This document shows positions 26,973 to 36,189 of a DNA stretch of 64,000 nucleotides, in pieces. Positions within the stretch are counted from its first letter, which is position 1. Each line of letters opens with the position of its first letter. The notes beneath the pieces are model-generated. The model was not told the DNA's origin and did not search any database. It worked only from the letters and a program-made list of their open reading frames with translations. The DNA lies in NCBI GenBank assembly GCA_001438605.1, contig LIDE01000009.1:1-64000 (forward strand), in the 5' to 3' direction. Source of the stretch: SAR92 bacterium BACL16 MAG-120619-bin48 (GTDB lineage: Bacteria > Pseudomonadota > Gammaproteobacteria > Pseudomonadales > Porticoccaceae). The position numbers and the translations under genes were made by a program.

Positions 26973-28253
26973 ATGAGCACAATACGCAGAGTTGCCATTA
27001 TTGGCGGAAACAGAATTCCTTTTATGCGCAGCAACACCGCTTACAGCGAGGCCAGCAATATGGATATGCTGTCAGCCACCCTTCAAGGGCTTGTTGAGCG
27101 CTTTAACCTTCATGGTGAGCGTCTGGGTGAAGTCGCTGCAGGTGCCGTAATGAAGCACTCGCGCGATTTCAATATGGCACGTGAGGCCACCCTAAACTCT
27201 GGATTATCGTTAGAAACACCCGCCTACGATGTCCAGCAGGCCTGTGGTACGGGTCTTGAAGCGGCTATTCTCGTGGCCAATAAAATCGCGCTAGGACAAA
27301 TTGATGCAGGTATTGCAGCGGGCACCGACACCGCCAGCGACGCGCCTATCGCGCTCAATGAAAAATTTCGTCGAATGATGCTTGACCTCAACAAGGCCAA
27401 AACCGCTGGTGAGCGACTGAAAATCCTACTGCGTTTCCGTCCCAGCTTTATTGTTCCAGCCATCCCGCAAAATGCTGAGCCACGCACGGGCTTGTCTATG
27501 GGCCAGCATTGCGAAATCATGGCAAAACATTGGCAGATCAGTCGAGAAGCGCAAGATGAGTTGACCTGGCACAGCCACCAAAATTTACTCGCCGCCTATA
27601 ATGAGGGCTTTTTTGACGACCTTATCAGCCCATTCAACGGTGTTGCCCGCGACGGCATTATGCGTGACACGCCATTGGAAAAATTAGCCAAACTCAAACC
27701 CGCTTTCGATAAGCAAAACGGCACCTTAACCGCGGCCAACTCCACCACGCTTACCGATGGCGCCGCCGCCGTGCTTCTGGCCAGTGAGGAATGGGCAGCA
27801 GCGCGCAACCTGCCGGTTCTGGCCTATTTGTCATTTAGCGAAGTGGCTGCCGTTGATTTCTATTCTCAGGGCGAGCAGAGCGAAGGTCTATTAATGGCGC
27901 CCGCCTATGCAGTGCCGCGCATGCTAAAGCGCGCCGGTATCAGCTTGCAGGATTTTGATTTCTATGAAATCCACGAGGCATTCGCTGCACAGGCGCTGTG
28001 TACTCTAAAGGCTTGGGAAGATGCAGATTTTTGTCAAAACAAACTGGGATTGGAGCAACCATTGGGCAGTATCGACCGCAGCAAACTCAATGTGAAAGGC
28101 TCAAGTGTCGCGACCGGACATCCATTTGCGGCGACTGGACCAAGAATAATTGCAACTTTAGCAAAAATATTGGAACAAAATGGCAAAGGCCGTGGTCTTA
28201 TCTCTATCTGCGCCGCAGGTGGCCAAGGTGTGACGGCCATACTCGAGATATAA
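26973..28253 (+). CDS. Acetyl-CoA C-acyltransferase, FadI type
   Basis: Thiolase for the last step of fatty acid beta-oxidation or its reverse. 426 residues. The nucleophile is Cys91 (QQACGTGLEAA); the general base His is in SSVATGHPFAATGPR and the second Cys in ISICAAGGQG. The N-terminal RIPFMRSNTAYSE resembles FadI rather than FadA. It stands alone on the plus strand, divergent from the FabG4-type reductase, a pairing common in proteobacterial lipid loci. A strong terminator follows at 28381. Confidence 0.92.
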   Translation: MSTIRRVAIIGGNRIPFMRSNTAYSEASNMDMLSATLQGLVERFNLHGERLGEVAAGAVMKHSRDFNMAREATLNSGLSLETPAYDVQQACGTGLEAAILVANKIALGQIDAGIAAGTDTASDAPIALNEKFRRMMLDLNKAKTAGERLKILLRFRPSFIVPAIPQNAEPRTGLSMGQHCEIMAKHWQISREAQDELTWHSHQNLLAAYNEGFFDDLISPFNGVARDGIMRDTPLEKLAKLKPAFDKQNGTLTAANSTTLTDGAAAVLLASEEWAAARNLPVLAYLSFSEVAAVDFYSQGEQSEGLLMAPAYAVPRMLKRAGISLQDFDFYEIHEAFAAQALCTLKAWEDADFCQNKLGLEQPLGSIDRSKLNVKGSSVATGHPFAATGPRIIATLAKILEQNGKGRGLISICAAGGQGVTAILEI

Positions 28254-28311
28254 GCTTGCAAGAAACAGTCTATGAAGCCTCAATGACAAGAGGTTTAGGG
28301 AAATAGATACA

Positions 28312-28416
28312 GAGCGACATTAACGCTCGAGGAGATCGGCGCAGTTCCCACGGTATAACGTGGGCCCGGTTCCTCCCCGAAGGGGTCTTACGATTGGATA
28401 TGTAAGACCCCTTTTT
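28312..28416 (+). ncRNA. Structured intergenic element, candidate small RNA or long 3' UTR
   Basis: Four helices in 105 bases between convergent genes: GAGCG/CGCTC (28312-28328); a basal helix GAGGA (28329-28333) with TCCTC (28371-28375) and CGG with CCG inside; a hairpin CCCACG/CGTGGG (28347-28364); and the terminator stem 28381-28412. CCCC (28375-28378) can also pair with GGGG (28382-28385), which would compete with the terminator stem. No known family was recognised and the upstream promoter is weak (ATGACA 28283, GATACA 28306), so it may simply be the thiolase mRNA end. Confidence 0.35.
28381..28416 (+). terminator. Rho-independent terminator after the FadI-type thiolase
   Basis: AGGGGTCTTAC (28381-28391) pairs perfectly with GTAAGACCCCT (28402-28412) around a 10-base loop, followed by TTTTT. 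The T-run is on the plus strand only, so it ends plus-strand transcription. Confidence 0.9.
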
Positions 28417-28457
28417 AATGTCCCAAGCTAAATACCAGCACCCTTTGTGACGCTAGT

Positions 28458-28505
28458 GCCAGTCGCTCAAGACACTAAAACTTAAGGCCACTAAAACTAA
28501 AGACC
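28458..28505 (-). repeat. 16-bp tandem repeat on the nhaC stop codon
   Basis: On the minus strand GGTCTTTAGTTTTAGT (28505-28490) is followed by GGCCTTAAGTTTTAGT (28489-28474) and a decayed third unit starting GTCTTGAG. Read in the nhaC frame this yields four stops within 11 codons: TAG (28499), TAG (28493), TAA (28484) and TGA (28469). Confidence 0.75.
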
Positions 28506-29843
28506 AATAACAACAAACAGCACAGCGGCCATCGCACCCGCGATCAGGGCATAGGGCAACTGGCTGAGCGCATGTTCCATAACGCCTGTGCCGGAACTCT
28601 GGGCCACCAAGACCGTTGAGTCACTGTAAAAACAGGCGTGGCTGCCAAAAGAACTTGCCGACAACAACGCACCAATCATCAACGGAATAGACACATCCAT
28701 GCTGACCGCTAAGGGAATAAAGATCGGAATGGCAATGGCAAAAATGCCCCATGACGAACCTGTCGCAAAGGCCAGCAGCGACATCACCACAAAGGTCATA
28801 AGCGGCAGCATCAAGGGCGACATAAGTGGGCGCAGCGATTCGATCACGTACTGAGGCAGGCCTAACTGATCATTTACGGCTTTAAACATAAAGGCACAAA
28901 TTACCGTTCCTAGGGGCGGCAACATTATCTTAAAGCCGTTCATCACCGCTTCGAGGGCCCCTTTTCCGGAAATTAATTTCTGCGCCACCAGGAAGGGAAT
29001 GGTTACTGCGAGAGTCACGATAATGCCCTTCAGCAGGTCTATATCGAAGTAGATTGAGAAGCCGATGAGAGAAATGAGTGGCAACAAGAAAGTCCAGAGA
29101 TTCGCATTGCCCGCTGGTTCATCTGCATGATCTTCAAAATCAACCACATCGGTAAGCGACAGCTGTCCTTTCTGAGCCATCGCTTCGGCGTGCTTCATCG
29201 GCCCGAGCAGAGGAAATCTTCCGGTGGCAACCAAGGGAACCAAAATCACCGCAATCCACGCATAAAACATGTAGGGAATACCGGAAATGTAGAGGCTCAA
29301 CCCACCGCCACTGCTCGCTGCGCCGGCATCTTCAAGCAGCGCAGCAAAATACACCGCCCAGGTTGAAATCGGCACAATCACACAGGTGGGGGCCGCGGTT
29401 GAATCCACCACATAGGACAACATGGAGCGCGACACTTTAAATTTGTCAGTCACTTTTTTCATCGATGAGCCGATGGCAATGGCATTGAGATAGTCATCAA
29501 TAAAAATCGCCATTCCCAAGAACCATGTGACCAGCAGGGATTTATTGCGCGTGTTGGCTTTTCGCGCCATGTTCTGAGCGAAAGCTGTTGCAGCCCCCGT
29601 TTGAATAAGCAGCATGATCAAACCGCCCATCAAGCCACAGACCATGATCACCCAACCAATAGTTTCATCTGCCATAATCTCAAGCGAAAGATCAGCAACA
29701 CCGCCGATAACGGCCGTCGGATCAATAAACAACAGACCCGACACCACACCCGCCAGCAGTGAGAAAATAGGACGGTGGGTAATCACCGCTAAGGCCACGA
29801 CAATCAACGTTGGTATTAGGCTTAAAGCACCGTAGGTTTCCAC
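28497..29843 (-). CDS. Na+/H+ antiporter, NhaC family
   Basis: Inner-membrane transporter with about eleven hydrophobic segments. 448 residues. Family hallmarks are FIDDYLNAIAIGSSMKKVTDKF near residue 115, VDSTAAPTCVIVPISTWAVY and ATGSSWGIFAIAIPIF. Such proteins exchange sodium for protons, or sometimes malate/lactate or amino acids, which fits a marine sodium-rich setting. GTG start at 29843 after GGGAG. Monocistronic, with its stop codon embedded in a tandem repeat. Confidence 0.88.
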   Translation of the reverse strand: METYGALSLIPTLIVVALAVITHRPIFSLLAGVVSGLLFIDPTAVIGGVADLSLEIMADETIGWVIMVCGLMGGLIMLLIQTGAATAFAQNMARKANTRNKSLLVTWFLGMAIFIDDYLNAIAIGSSMKKVTDKFKVSRSMLSYVVDSTAAPTCVIVPISTWAVYFAALLEDAGAASSGGGLSLYISGIPYMFYAWIAVILVPLVATGRFPLLGPMKHAEAMAQKGQLSLTDVVDFEDHADEPAGNANLWTFLLPLISLIGFSIYFDIDLLKGIIVTLAVTIPFLVAQKLISGKGALEAVMNGFKIMLPPLGTVICAFMFKAVNDQLGLPQYVIESLRPLMSPLMLPLMTFVVMSLLAFATGSSWGIFAIAIPIFIPLAVSMDVSIPLMIGALLSASSFGSHACFYSDSTVLVAQSSGTGVMEHALSQLPYALIAGAMAAVLFVVIGL

Positions 29844-29876
29844 ATCAACTCCCAGGTTGTTGTTTTTGTTGGCGCA

Positions 29877-29906
29877 ATAATACAGACAATTTACCGCGTC
29901 TGTCTC
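29877..29906 (-). promoter_or_regulatory. Putative nhaC promoter with inverted repeat
   Basis: On the minus strand GAGACA (29906-29901) and TATTAT (29882-29877) are 18 bases apart. ACAGAC (29882-29887) and GTCTGT (29898-29903) form a perfect inverted repeat with a 10-base gap lying between and touching both boxes, a good position for a repressor. Confidence 0.45.
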
Positions 29907-30039
29907 TACCCAATTTACGCCGTTTTGCGCAGATAACGCTGCAACAATAAGAGACTAAAATGAAAGGCTAAAAACAGTTGCCTCTCGCGGAAAAATAATC
30001 GCTACTGCGAGCACAAACAAGAATAGATACACTGCACCA

Positions 30040-30969
30040 CTAATGAGCCTGCGCCATATTTTCGATAATTAAATCGCAAAACCGCGACAGCAGCGGCTCT
30101 GGCAGCGTGTGCCCCATACCGTCGAACAGTTCGAGTCGCGCGTGGCGAATATGCTTGGCTGTATCGATACCTCCACTGACGGGCACAAGACAGTCTTGCG
30201 TGCCATGAATAATCAGCACAGGCACCTTGATCGACTTCAACAGCGCAACACGATTGGGCGCGGCACTAATCGCCGCCATTTGGCGCCTATAACCTGCGGG
30301 ATTGCTCGAGCGCTTATGCTCCGCTACAACCACGGCTCTAATTTCATCGTCGCTTTGCGGATACGCGGGGCTGCCAATCATCTGCCAAGTCTCAACGGCA
30401 ATATCCAAGGCTGTCTGCGACTTCGATCTGGGTTTCAGCATTTGCAGTATCACCTTGGTGGAAGCAGTGCCAACCCCGCGAACGCCGCTGGTCGACATAA
30501 TTGAGGTGAGTGACAGAATGCGGTCGGGATAGCGCGCTGCGGCGATTTGGCTGATCATGCCGCCCATGGACATACCGACAATATGGGCCGACTGAATACC
30601 CAGCGCATCGAGAAGCCCAATAGTGTCCGCCGCCATATCGTCGAGCTGATACGGTACCTTGAAGCGCCAGCCTAAGCGACGCATAAGGAAGAGCTTGAAC
30701 AATCCCGGGGCTGCCTGACCATCCATTTTGTCGGTTAACCCAATATCGCGATTATCAAACCGAATAACGTGAAACCCTCTATCGGCCAATTCTTGGCAAA
30801 ATGATAGAGGCCAGCGCACCAGCTGGTTGTAGAGCCCCGCCACCAACAATAGGGTTGGATTCTGCGCGTCGCCAAACGTCTCGTAGGCCATGCGCAGACC
30901 GTTAGAGTGCACAAATTGAGTGCTCGCCACGGTAACGCCGAGGCTCTTTGAGTTGTGTTCTGGAATCAT
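30040..30969 (-). CDS. Alpha/beta hydrolase
   Basis: Probable esterase or lipase-like enzyme. From ATG 30969 it has 309 residues; a GTG at 31023 would add 18 residues without similarity. The nucleophile is Ser134 in VGMSMGGMIS, the acid is in IIHGTQDCLVP and the histidine in DGMGHTLPEPL. FDNRDIGLTDK is typical of the TesA/EstB-like and aclacinomycin-methylesterase-like hydrolases. Last gene of the MaoC-SDR-thiolase-SDR-sulfatase series, suggesting ester hydrolysis of a lipid substrate. Confidence 0.85.
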   Translation of the reverse strand: MIPEHNSKSLGVTVASTQFVHSNGLRMAYETFGDAQNPTLLLVAGLYNQLVRWPLSFCQELADRGFHVIRFDNRDIGLTDKMDGQAAPGLFKLFLMRRLGWRFKVPYQLDDMAADTIGLLDALGIQSAHIVGMSMGGMISQIAAARYPDRILSLTSIMSTSGVRGVGTASTKVILQMLKPRSKSQTALDIAVETWQMIGSPAYPQSDDEIRAVVVAEHKRSSNPAGYRRQMAAISAAPNRVALLKSIKVPVLIIHGTQDCLVPVSGGIDTAKHIRHARLELFDGMGHTLPEPLLSRFCDLIIENMAQAH

Positions 30970-31033
30970 TATTTTTCCAACCGGTGTGACAGCATGAGCA
31001 GGTGCCCGCTCCGAGCAAAACACCGCGGCATCG

Positions 31034-33016
31034 CTAGGGCGTCACAATATTAAAGCTATCGTTCGATGCGCCCAGTAGCGAAAAGAACGTTATTAAGCGC
31101 AAGACGCTACCATCCACTTTTAATGCATCACTTTTGATCATATCGAGAACGCTAACCTGCCCGCCCACCAATCCGAGGAACATGGATTTTGTCAGGGTTA
31201 AACTGGCATCGGCCTTTGGATCGGTCGCCGCCTCGCGATAATAGAGTACGGAATTGCGCACTTGCAGAACGAAGTTTTGATCGAGATCGCTAAAGCGGAT
31301 ATTAATCACCAGCGCTTCACCCTCCGCCTTGTCCGCATCGAGCTTGACTGATAGCGCCTTCATAAATTCAAGCAATGGCACTTCGTTTAAAAACGCGGCT
31401 GACGATGCTACCGAACGCATTTTTGGCGGGCCGTTTTCCAATTCGTCAACGCCCATCAAATAGATATCGCGCCAGAGCGAAGATTCCGCCTGATAACCCA
31501 ACTGTCGATAAGCGTCTGCCAACATGGCCTTGGCTGCGCGGTTATCCGGATCGGCGAAAACCACATGGTTCAACACCTCAGCCACCCAGCGATATTCGCC
31601 GCGCGCTTGATAAGCCGCCGCTTTGCTCAAAATGGCATCTGCCCCACCCATAAATTCGACATAGTGTTCAGCAGCATGCAGCGGCGGCAGTGGATCTAAA
31701 TTCGCTGGATTGCCATCGTACCAGCCAAAATAGTGTTGATAGACTGCGCGACTGTTGTGACTCAATGTGCCGTAGTAACCGCGCAAGTGAAAATTACCTG
31801 CCAAACTTTTCGGGAGCTTGAGGGCTGCAGCAATCTCTCTAGGCGTGTAGCCAATATTGGCTAACCGCAGTGTCTGGTCGTGGGTGAAGCGATACATATC
31901 CTGCTGCTGTTGCATTTGCGTGATGATGCGCTCATGCCCCCAGGTCGGCCAGTGGTGAGAATTAAAGAACACCTCAACCTGATCGAGGCGATCAATGGCT
32001 TCGCCAATATAGTTGCTCCACAGCAGTGCATCGCGCACTTTAGCGCCGCGCAGCGTCAGCACATTGTGCATGGTGTGACTGAGAACTTCAGCGCCGCAGA
32101 AAGCCTTCCAGCGCGGTAAGTAAAAAGTCATTTCAGCGGGTGCTTCAGAGCTCGGCATGTTGTAAAACTCAAAATCAACACCGTCGACAACAAGATTGAC
32201 CTGACCTTTATCGATAACCACATTGGGCTGCAAAATCGAGGTGCTGCCGAAAATGACCTGCTTGCCTAAACCGGAATCCACATGACCGGTAGCAGACTTT
32301 TCTAAGGCGCTGCCATAGATGCTGGCTGCCCGCCGCATCATGGTCGGGCCGGCCATTACATTCTCGCTGGTCGCTTCAGCAATAAACCCCTCGGGGGCGA
32401 TGATTGGGATATTTTTTTCAGCGGCATCCTGTGCCGAGAGTATGCCGACAGCGCCGCCAAAGTGATCGACATGGCTGTGGGTGAAAACAATCGCCGAAAC
32501 AGTGATCTTACCCAACTGCTGCTCAGCAAAGGCCATCGCGGCCGTGACAGTTTCAATGGTGGTGAGAGGGTCGACAACAATCCAACCAGAGTCCCCTTTG
32601 ATTAACGTGAGGTTGGCAAGATCGAAGCCTCGCAACTGATAGATGCCCTCTTCAACCTGGAACAACCCGCGAATATTGTTCAGTTTCGCCTGTCGCCAGA
32701 GACTGGGATTGACCGTGGCCGGCGCATCTCCCTGCAAAAAATCGTAGTCGGAGGCATCCCACATTTTCTCGCCAGCGGCACTGACAACAACGTCCCCAGA
32801 GGCAGCGGCGATCAAACCGCGGCGAGCGTCATCAAAATCTTGCTGCGCCGCCAAATCCAGCGTTTCCGCCATCCGCTGATGACTCGCTACGGTGTGCTCA
32901 CTAGCCTGTAACTTATCACTAGTTGGCGTCGCAGAACGATCGCAGCCCGTGACAAACACCATGGTAGCAAGCACCAGTGCAGATACTCTTTTTTTGCTCA
33001 ATCCGATCTGAAACAT
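31034..33016 (-). CDS. Alkyl sulfatase, SdsA1/BDS1 family, lipoprotein
   Basis: Class III zinc sulfatase that hydrolyses alkyl sulfate esters such as dodecyl sulfate to alcohols. 660 residues. Lipobox VTGC places the lipidated Cys at 25; Asp at +2 is the inner-membrane retention signal of E. coli. The metallo-beta-lactamase domain has THSHVDH at 179-185, a central helical dimerisation domain follows, and the C-terminal SCP2-like domain (about 540-660) provides a hydrophobic cleft. The released alcohol could feed the neighbouring SDR and thiolase genes. Some homologues are secreted rather than membrane-anchored. Confidence 0.9.
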   Translation of the reverse strand: MFQIGLSKKRVSALVLATMVFVTGCDRSATPTSDKLQASEHTVASHQRMAETLDLAAQQDFDDARRGLIAAASGDVVVSAAGEKMWDASDYDFLQGDAPATVNPSLWRQAKLNNIRGLFQVEEGIYQLRGFDLANLTLIKGDSGWIVVDPLTTIETVTAAMAFAEQQLGKITVSAIVFTHSHVDHFGGAVGILSAQDAAEKNIPIIAPEGFIAEATSENVMAGPTMMRRAASIYGSALEKSATGHVDSGLGKQVIFGSTSILQPNVVIDKGQVNLVVDGVDFEFYNMPSSEAPAEMTFYLPRWKAFCGAEVLSHTMHNVLTLRGAKVRDALLWSNYIGEAIDRLDQVEVFFNSHHWPTWGHERIITQMQQQQDMYRFTHDQTLRLANIGYTPREIAAALKLPKSLAGNFHLRGYYGTLSHNSRAVYQHYFGWYDGNPANLDPLPPLHAAEHYVEFMGGADAILSKAAAYQARGEYRWVAEVLNHVVFADPDNRAAKAMLADAYRQLGYQAESSLWRDIYLMGVDELENGPPKMRSVASSAAFLNEVPLLEFMKALSVKLDADKAEGEALVINIRFSDLDQNFVLQVRNSVLYYREAATDPKADASLTLTKSMFLGLVGGQVSVLDMIKSDALKVDGSVLRLITFFSLLGASNDSFNIVTP

Positions 33017-33077
33017 GATGAGGAATCCTTTTTTCTTAATCTAATAATGGTGACAATTTTTTGGTTGGCGCTTCTCG

Positions 33078-33884
33078 CTAGGGGCGCAAAAACAGCGAGA
33101 ATTTCACCGGCAGCAGGCGACTCAAATAGTCCATCACATTAGAACCTTTACCCACTTTTATGCGCACCTTGCGCTTTCGCACACCGGTGAGAATGTCACT
33201 CGCCGCTTCGTCTGCGGTGGTCCAAAACCACGCTTCCGTCTTCGCCAACGCTTCCTCGGCCTCTTCGGGGCTCTGCTCTACCGCTGTGCGTCGCGCATTT
33301 TTCGCGATGGACGTTTTTATTCCAGAGGGAAAGGCGCAGGCAATATGCATATCTTTGCCGAGAAACTCAGCTTCATGACGCAGCGCATCGGTAAAGCCGC
33401 GGACAGCGAACTTTGAGCTGCAATAAGCTGTCTGAGTAGGCACGGTAAATAAACCAAACACACTGGAGACGTTGACGATACACCCGCGCTCAGATTGCGC
33501 CATGATGGGCCCAAACGCTTTGCAGCCGTGCACAACACCCCAGTAATTAATATCCATCACCCAACGCATATCCTCGAGAGACGCGTCCTTAAATAAAGCC
33601 CCTAGGGCAACGCCAGCATTATTTATCAGTAAATTAACCTGCCCGTGTTGGCTAACCACATCGCTGGCGAAAAGCTGCATAGCCTGCCAATTGGCGACAT
33701 CGACACAGTGCAGGGACACCGTCACATCGGACCGGAGGAGTGTTTTTGTCTCATCGAGACCCGCTCTGTTAATATCGGCGAGGGCAAGATGACAGCCTTG
33801 AGTGGATAACTGAATCGCCAGGGCGCGGCCAATACCGGAACCGGCACCTGTAATCACCGCGACTTTGTTGTTGAAATTTTTCAT
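33078..33884 (-). CDS. SDR family oxidoreductase
   Basis: Classical short-chain dehydrogenase, 268 residues. Cofactor loop TGAGSGIG near residue 12, NNAG at 88-91, catalytic Ser141, Tyr154 and Lys158 (AYCSSKFAV). The C-terminus has a basic hydrophobic tail (MDYLSRLLPVKFSLFLRP) seen in membrane-associated family members that act on retinol-like or fatty alcohols. Next to the alkyl sulfatase, oxidation of a released alcohol is a reasonable but unproven role. Confidence 0.88.
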   Translation of the reverse strand: MKNFNNKVAVITGAGSGIGRALAIQLSTQGCHLALADINRAGLDETKTLLRSDVTVSLHCVDVANWQAMQLFASDVVSQHGQVNLLINNAGVALGALFKDASLEDMRWVMDINYWGVVHGCKAFGPIMAQSERGCIVNVSSVFGLFTVPTQTAYCSSKFAVRGFTDALRHEAEFLGKDMHIACAFPSGIKTSIAKNARRTAVEQSPEEAEEALAKTEAWFWTTADEAASDILTGVRKRKVRIKVGKGSNVMDYLSRLLPVKFSLFLRP

Positions 33885-33904
33885 CTATCAGCCTTTTTTA
33901 TTAT

Positions 33905-33945
33905 TAGAAAACAGCCCCGAGTCTATTGCAGGCTCGAGGCTGTTC
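33905..33945 (-). terminator. Intrinsic terminator after the thiolase at 33979
   Basis: AACAGCCCCGAG (33911-33922) and CTCGAGGCTGTT (33934-33945) form a 12-bp stem with one G-T pair. On the minus strand it ends in TTTTC. It lies between the thiolase stop and the downstream SDR start, so the minus-strand cluster may be two transcription units with read-through. Confidence 0.65.
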
Positions 33946-33978
33946 TTTGATCGGCTTTCTATTTTTACGCTATCGTCT

Positions 33979-35160
33979 TTAGCACACTTCAAAGAGGCCC
34001 GCAGCACCCATGCCGCCACCCACACACATGGTGACAACCACGTACTTAACACCGCGACGCTTACCTTCCATCAAGGCGTGAATAACCATCCGCGCACCGC
34101 TCATGCCAAATGGGTGGCCAATTGAGATCGACCCGCCATTGACATTTAAACGCTCCATAGGAATGCCCAGCTTGTCGCGGCAGTAAATCACCTGTACGGC
34201 GAAGGCTTCGTTCAGTTCCCACAGGCCAATATCATCCATCTTCAATCCTGTACGCTGCAGCAACTTGGGGATTGCGTAGACAGGGCCGATACCCATTTCG
34301 TCGGGTTCGCAGCCTGCCACAGCCATACCGCGGTAGATACCCAGCGGCTCCAGATTGCGCTGGGATGCCAATGTGCTGTCCATCAAAATAACCGCAGCAG
34401 CACCGTCAGACAACTGAGAGGCATTACCGGCAGTAATGGTTCCACCATTGCGCACGGCTTTAAGGCCAGACAGATTTTCTAGGGTGGTACCTGGACGATT
34501 GCCCTCGTCTTTCGTCAGGGTAACTTCCTGTTGCGTCACTTCACCGGTTTCACGGTTGGTGACATTCATGGTCGCTGTCACGGGCACAATTTCGTTGGCA
34601 AATAAATCGGCTTCCTGTGCCGCTGCCGTGCGCGTCTGAGAAATCAGTGCATATTCGTCTTGGGCTTCGCGGGAAATATTGTAGCGCTTGGCGACCACTT
34701 CAGCCGTATCGAGCATGGGCATATGAATAGCGGGCGCATGTTTCATGGCTAAAGGGTCGGCGACGCGATAGGTGTTGAAATGTTCGTTCTGAATCAAGCT
34801 GATACTTTCACAACCACCCGCAAGCACAACAGGAGCGCCATCAAACATAATTTGCTTGGCACCGGTCGCGATTGACATCAGACCGGACGAGCACTGACGG
34901 TCAATAGTCATGCCCGAGACAGTCAAAGGCAACCCAGAGGCCAGTGCTACCTGACGGCCAAGGTTCATGGTCTGCGTGCCCTGCTGCATCGCGGCCCCCC
35001 AGATACAGTCGTCAATTTCGGCGGGGTCAATGCCGGCACGCTGCACCGCGGCAGTCACGGCGTAAGAGCTCATGGAGGGCGACTCAAGGTTATTAAATGC
35101 ACCACGGAAGGCTTTACCAATGGGCGTGCGAGCGGCTGATACAATTACGGCTTCTTTCAT
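33979..35160 (-). CDS. Acetyl-CoA C-acyltransferase (thiolase)
   Basis: Degradative-type thiolase, 393 residues from ATG 35160, which is preceded by AAGGAC. The in-frame codon at 35205 adds an unconserved leader. Nucleophile Cys90 ([10 protein letters not shown]), His in [16 protein letters not shown] and the C-terminal Cys in [16 protein letters not shown]. Part of the MaoC-SDR-thiolase series, so it likely performs the thiolytic step on the same acyl-CoA. Confidence 0.93.
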   Translation of the reverse strand: MKEAVIVSAARTPIGKAFRGAFNNLESPSMSSYAVTAAVQRAGIDPAEIDDCIWGAAMQQGTQTMNLGRQVALASGLPLTVSGMTIDRQCSSGLMSIATGAKQIMFDGAPVVLAGGCESISLIQNEHFNTYRVADPLAMKHAPAIHMPMLDTAEVVAKRYNISREAQDEYALISQTRTAAAQEADLFANEIVPVTATMNVTNRETGEVTQQEVTLTKDEGNRPGTTLENLSGLKAVRNGGTITAGNASQLSDGAAAVILMDSTLASQRNLEPLGIYRGMAVAGCEPDEMGIGPVYAIPKLLQRTGLKMDDIGLWELNEAFAVQVIYCRDKLGIPMERLNVNGGSISIGHPFGMSGARMVIHALMEGKRRGVKYVVVTMCVGGGMGAAGLFEVC

Positions 35161-35237
35161 AACGGGGTCCTTAATCAATAATAATGTGATGAGGGCTGAA
35201 GGCAACCGCCGCCAGCCGTCGGAATTTACTCGATCAG

Positions 35238-36149
35238 CTACGCCTTAAGCGCAGCCATGGCTTTCATGACAAACTTTTCGGTCTGCTTGCCACCCGACTC
35301 CAGCGCCTGCTGGTTGGAACTGTCAGACAGCGCGTCCCAGTTGGCAACAATTTCATCGGGATTCTGCTGCTCGACGGGTAGAAAAATACCGTCGGTTTCG
35401 TACATGCTGGCCTTGGCGTAGCCGCCGGCACCCGCACATAAAATCGTTCTTGTTGGAGCACTCTCAGCACAGAGCACCAGCGCGCCGGCTGTTACCGACT
35501 CTGGCGTCATCACCGCTAACACAGGCGCTGGCAACAGGTCTTCCGTCATGCGCGTTCCGGCTGTTGGTGCCAGTGCGTTGACGTGAATATTATTTTTTCC
35601 ACCCTCGCGTACGAGGGTATTCATGAAACCCAGCACCGCCATTTTCGCGGCGCCGTAGTTACTCTGACCGAAGTTTCCGTACATACCACTTGATGATGTG
35701 GTCATGACGATGCGGCCGTAGTTTTGCTCCCGCATAATGTCCCAGACGGCTTTGGTGCAGTTGACTGAACCCATTAAATGCACGTCCATAACCAGCCGGA
35801 AATCTGCCAAATCCATCTTACTGAATGACTTGTCACGCAAAATTCCAGCGTTGTTGATCAAAATATCAACACGTCCCCACTTGGCCATGGCCTGCGCCAC
35901 CATATCGGCGACTTCGTCGTACACAGCGACGTTGGCACCGTGAGCGATGGCTTGGCCGCCGGCGGCTTCGATCAGTGACACCACTTCGAGTGCTGCAGCT
36001 GAAGAGGCGCCGGTGCCATCTCGCGCACCACCTAAATCGTTGACCACCACTTTTGCGCCGCGAGCGGCTAACGCCAACGCATGCGAGCGACCCAAACCGT
36101 TGCCGGCACCAGTCACAATGGCGACTCTTCCTTCAAAATTAATACTCAT
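35238..36149 (-). CDS. SDR family (3R)-hydroxyacyl-CoA dehydrogenase-like
   Basis: 303 residues, resembling the dehydrogenase part of peroxisomal multifunctional enzyme 2 (17-beta-HSD type 4). [29 protein letters not shown] at the N-terminus is characteristic of that group; NNAG at 99-102, Tyr165 and Lys169 (SNYGAAKM) are catalytic. Lying immediately after a MaoC-like hydratase, it would form the hydratase-dehydrogenase pair of a (3R)-type beta-oxidation cycle. Confidence 0.9.
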   Translation of the reverse strand: MSINFEGRVAIVTGAGNGLGRSHALALAARGAKVVVNDLGGARDGTGASSAAALEVVSLIEAAGGQAIAHGANVAVYDEVADMVAQAMAKWGRVDILINNAGILRDKSFSKMDLADFRLVMDVHLMGSVNCTKAVWDIMREQNYGRIVMTTSSSGMYGNFGQSNYGAAKMAVLGFMNTLVREGGKNNIHVNALAPTAGTRMTEDLLPAPVLAVMTPESVTAGALVLCAESAPTRTILCAGAGGYAKASMYETDGIFLPVEQQNPDEIVANWDALSDSSNQQALESGGKQTEKFVMKAMAALKA

Positions 36150-36189
36150 GATGTTCCTCGTTGTTCGTTAATAATGGCGTTTAAAAGGG

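Noticed and set aside
28312-28416. tRNA or other known RNA gene
   Set aside because: No acceptor stem, no T-loop consensus and wrong helix layout. Kept only as a structured candidate.
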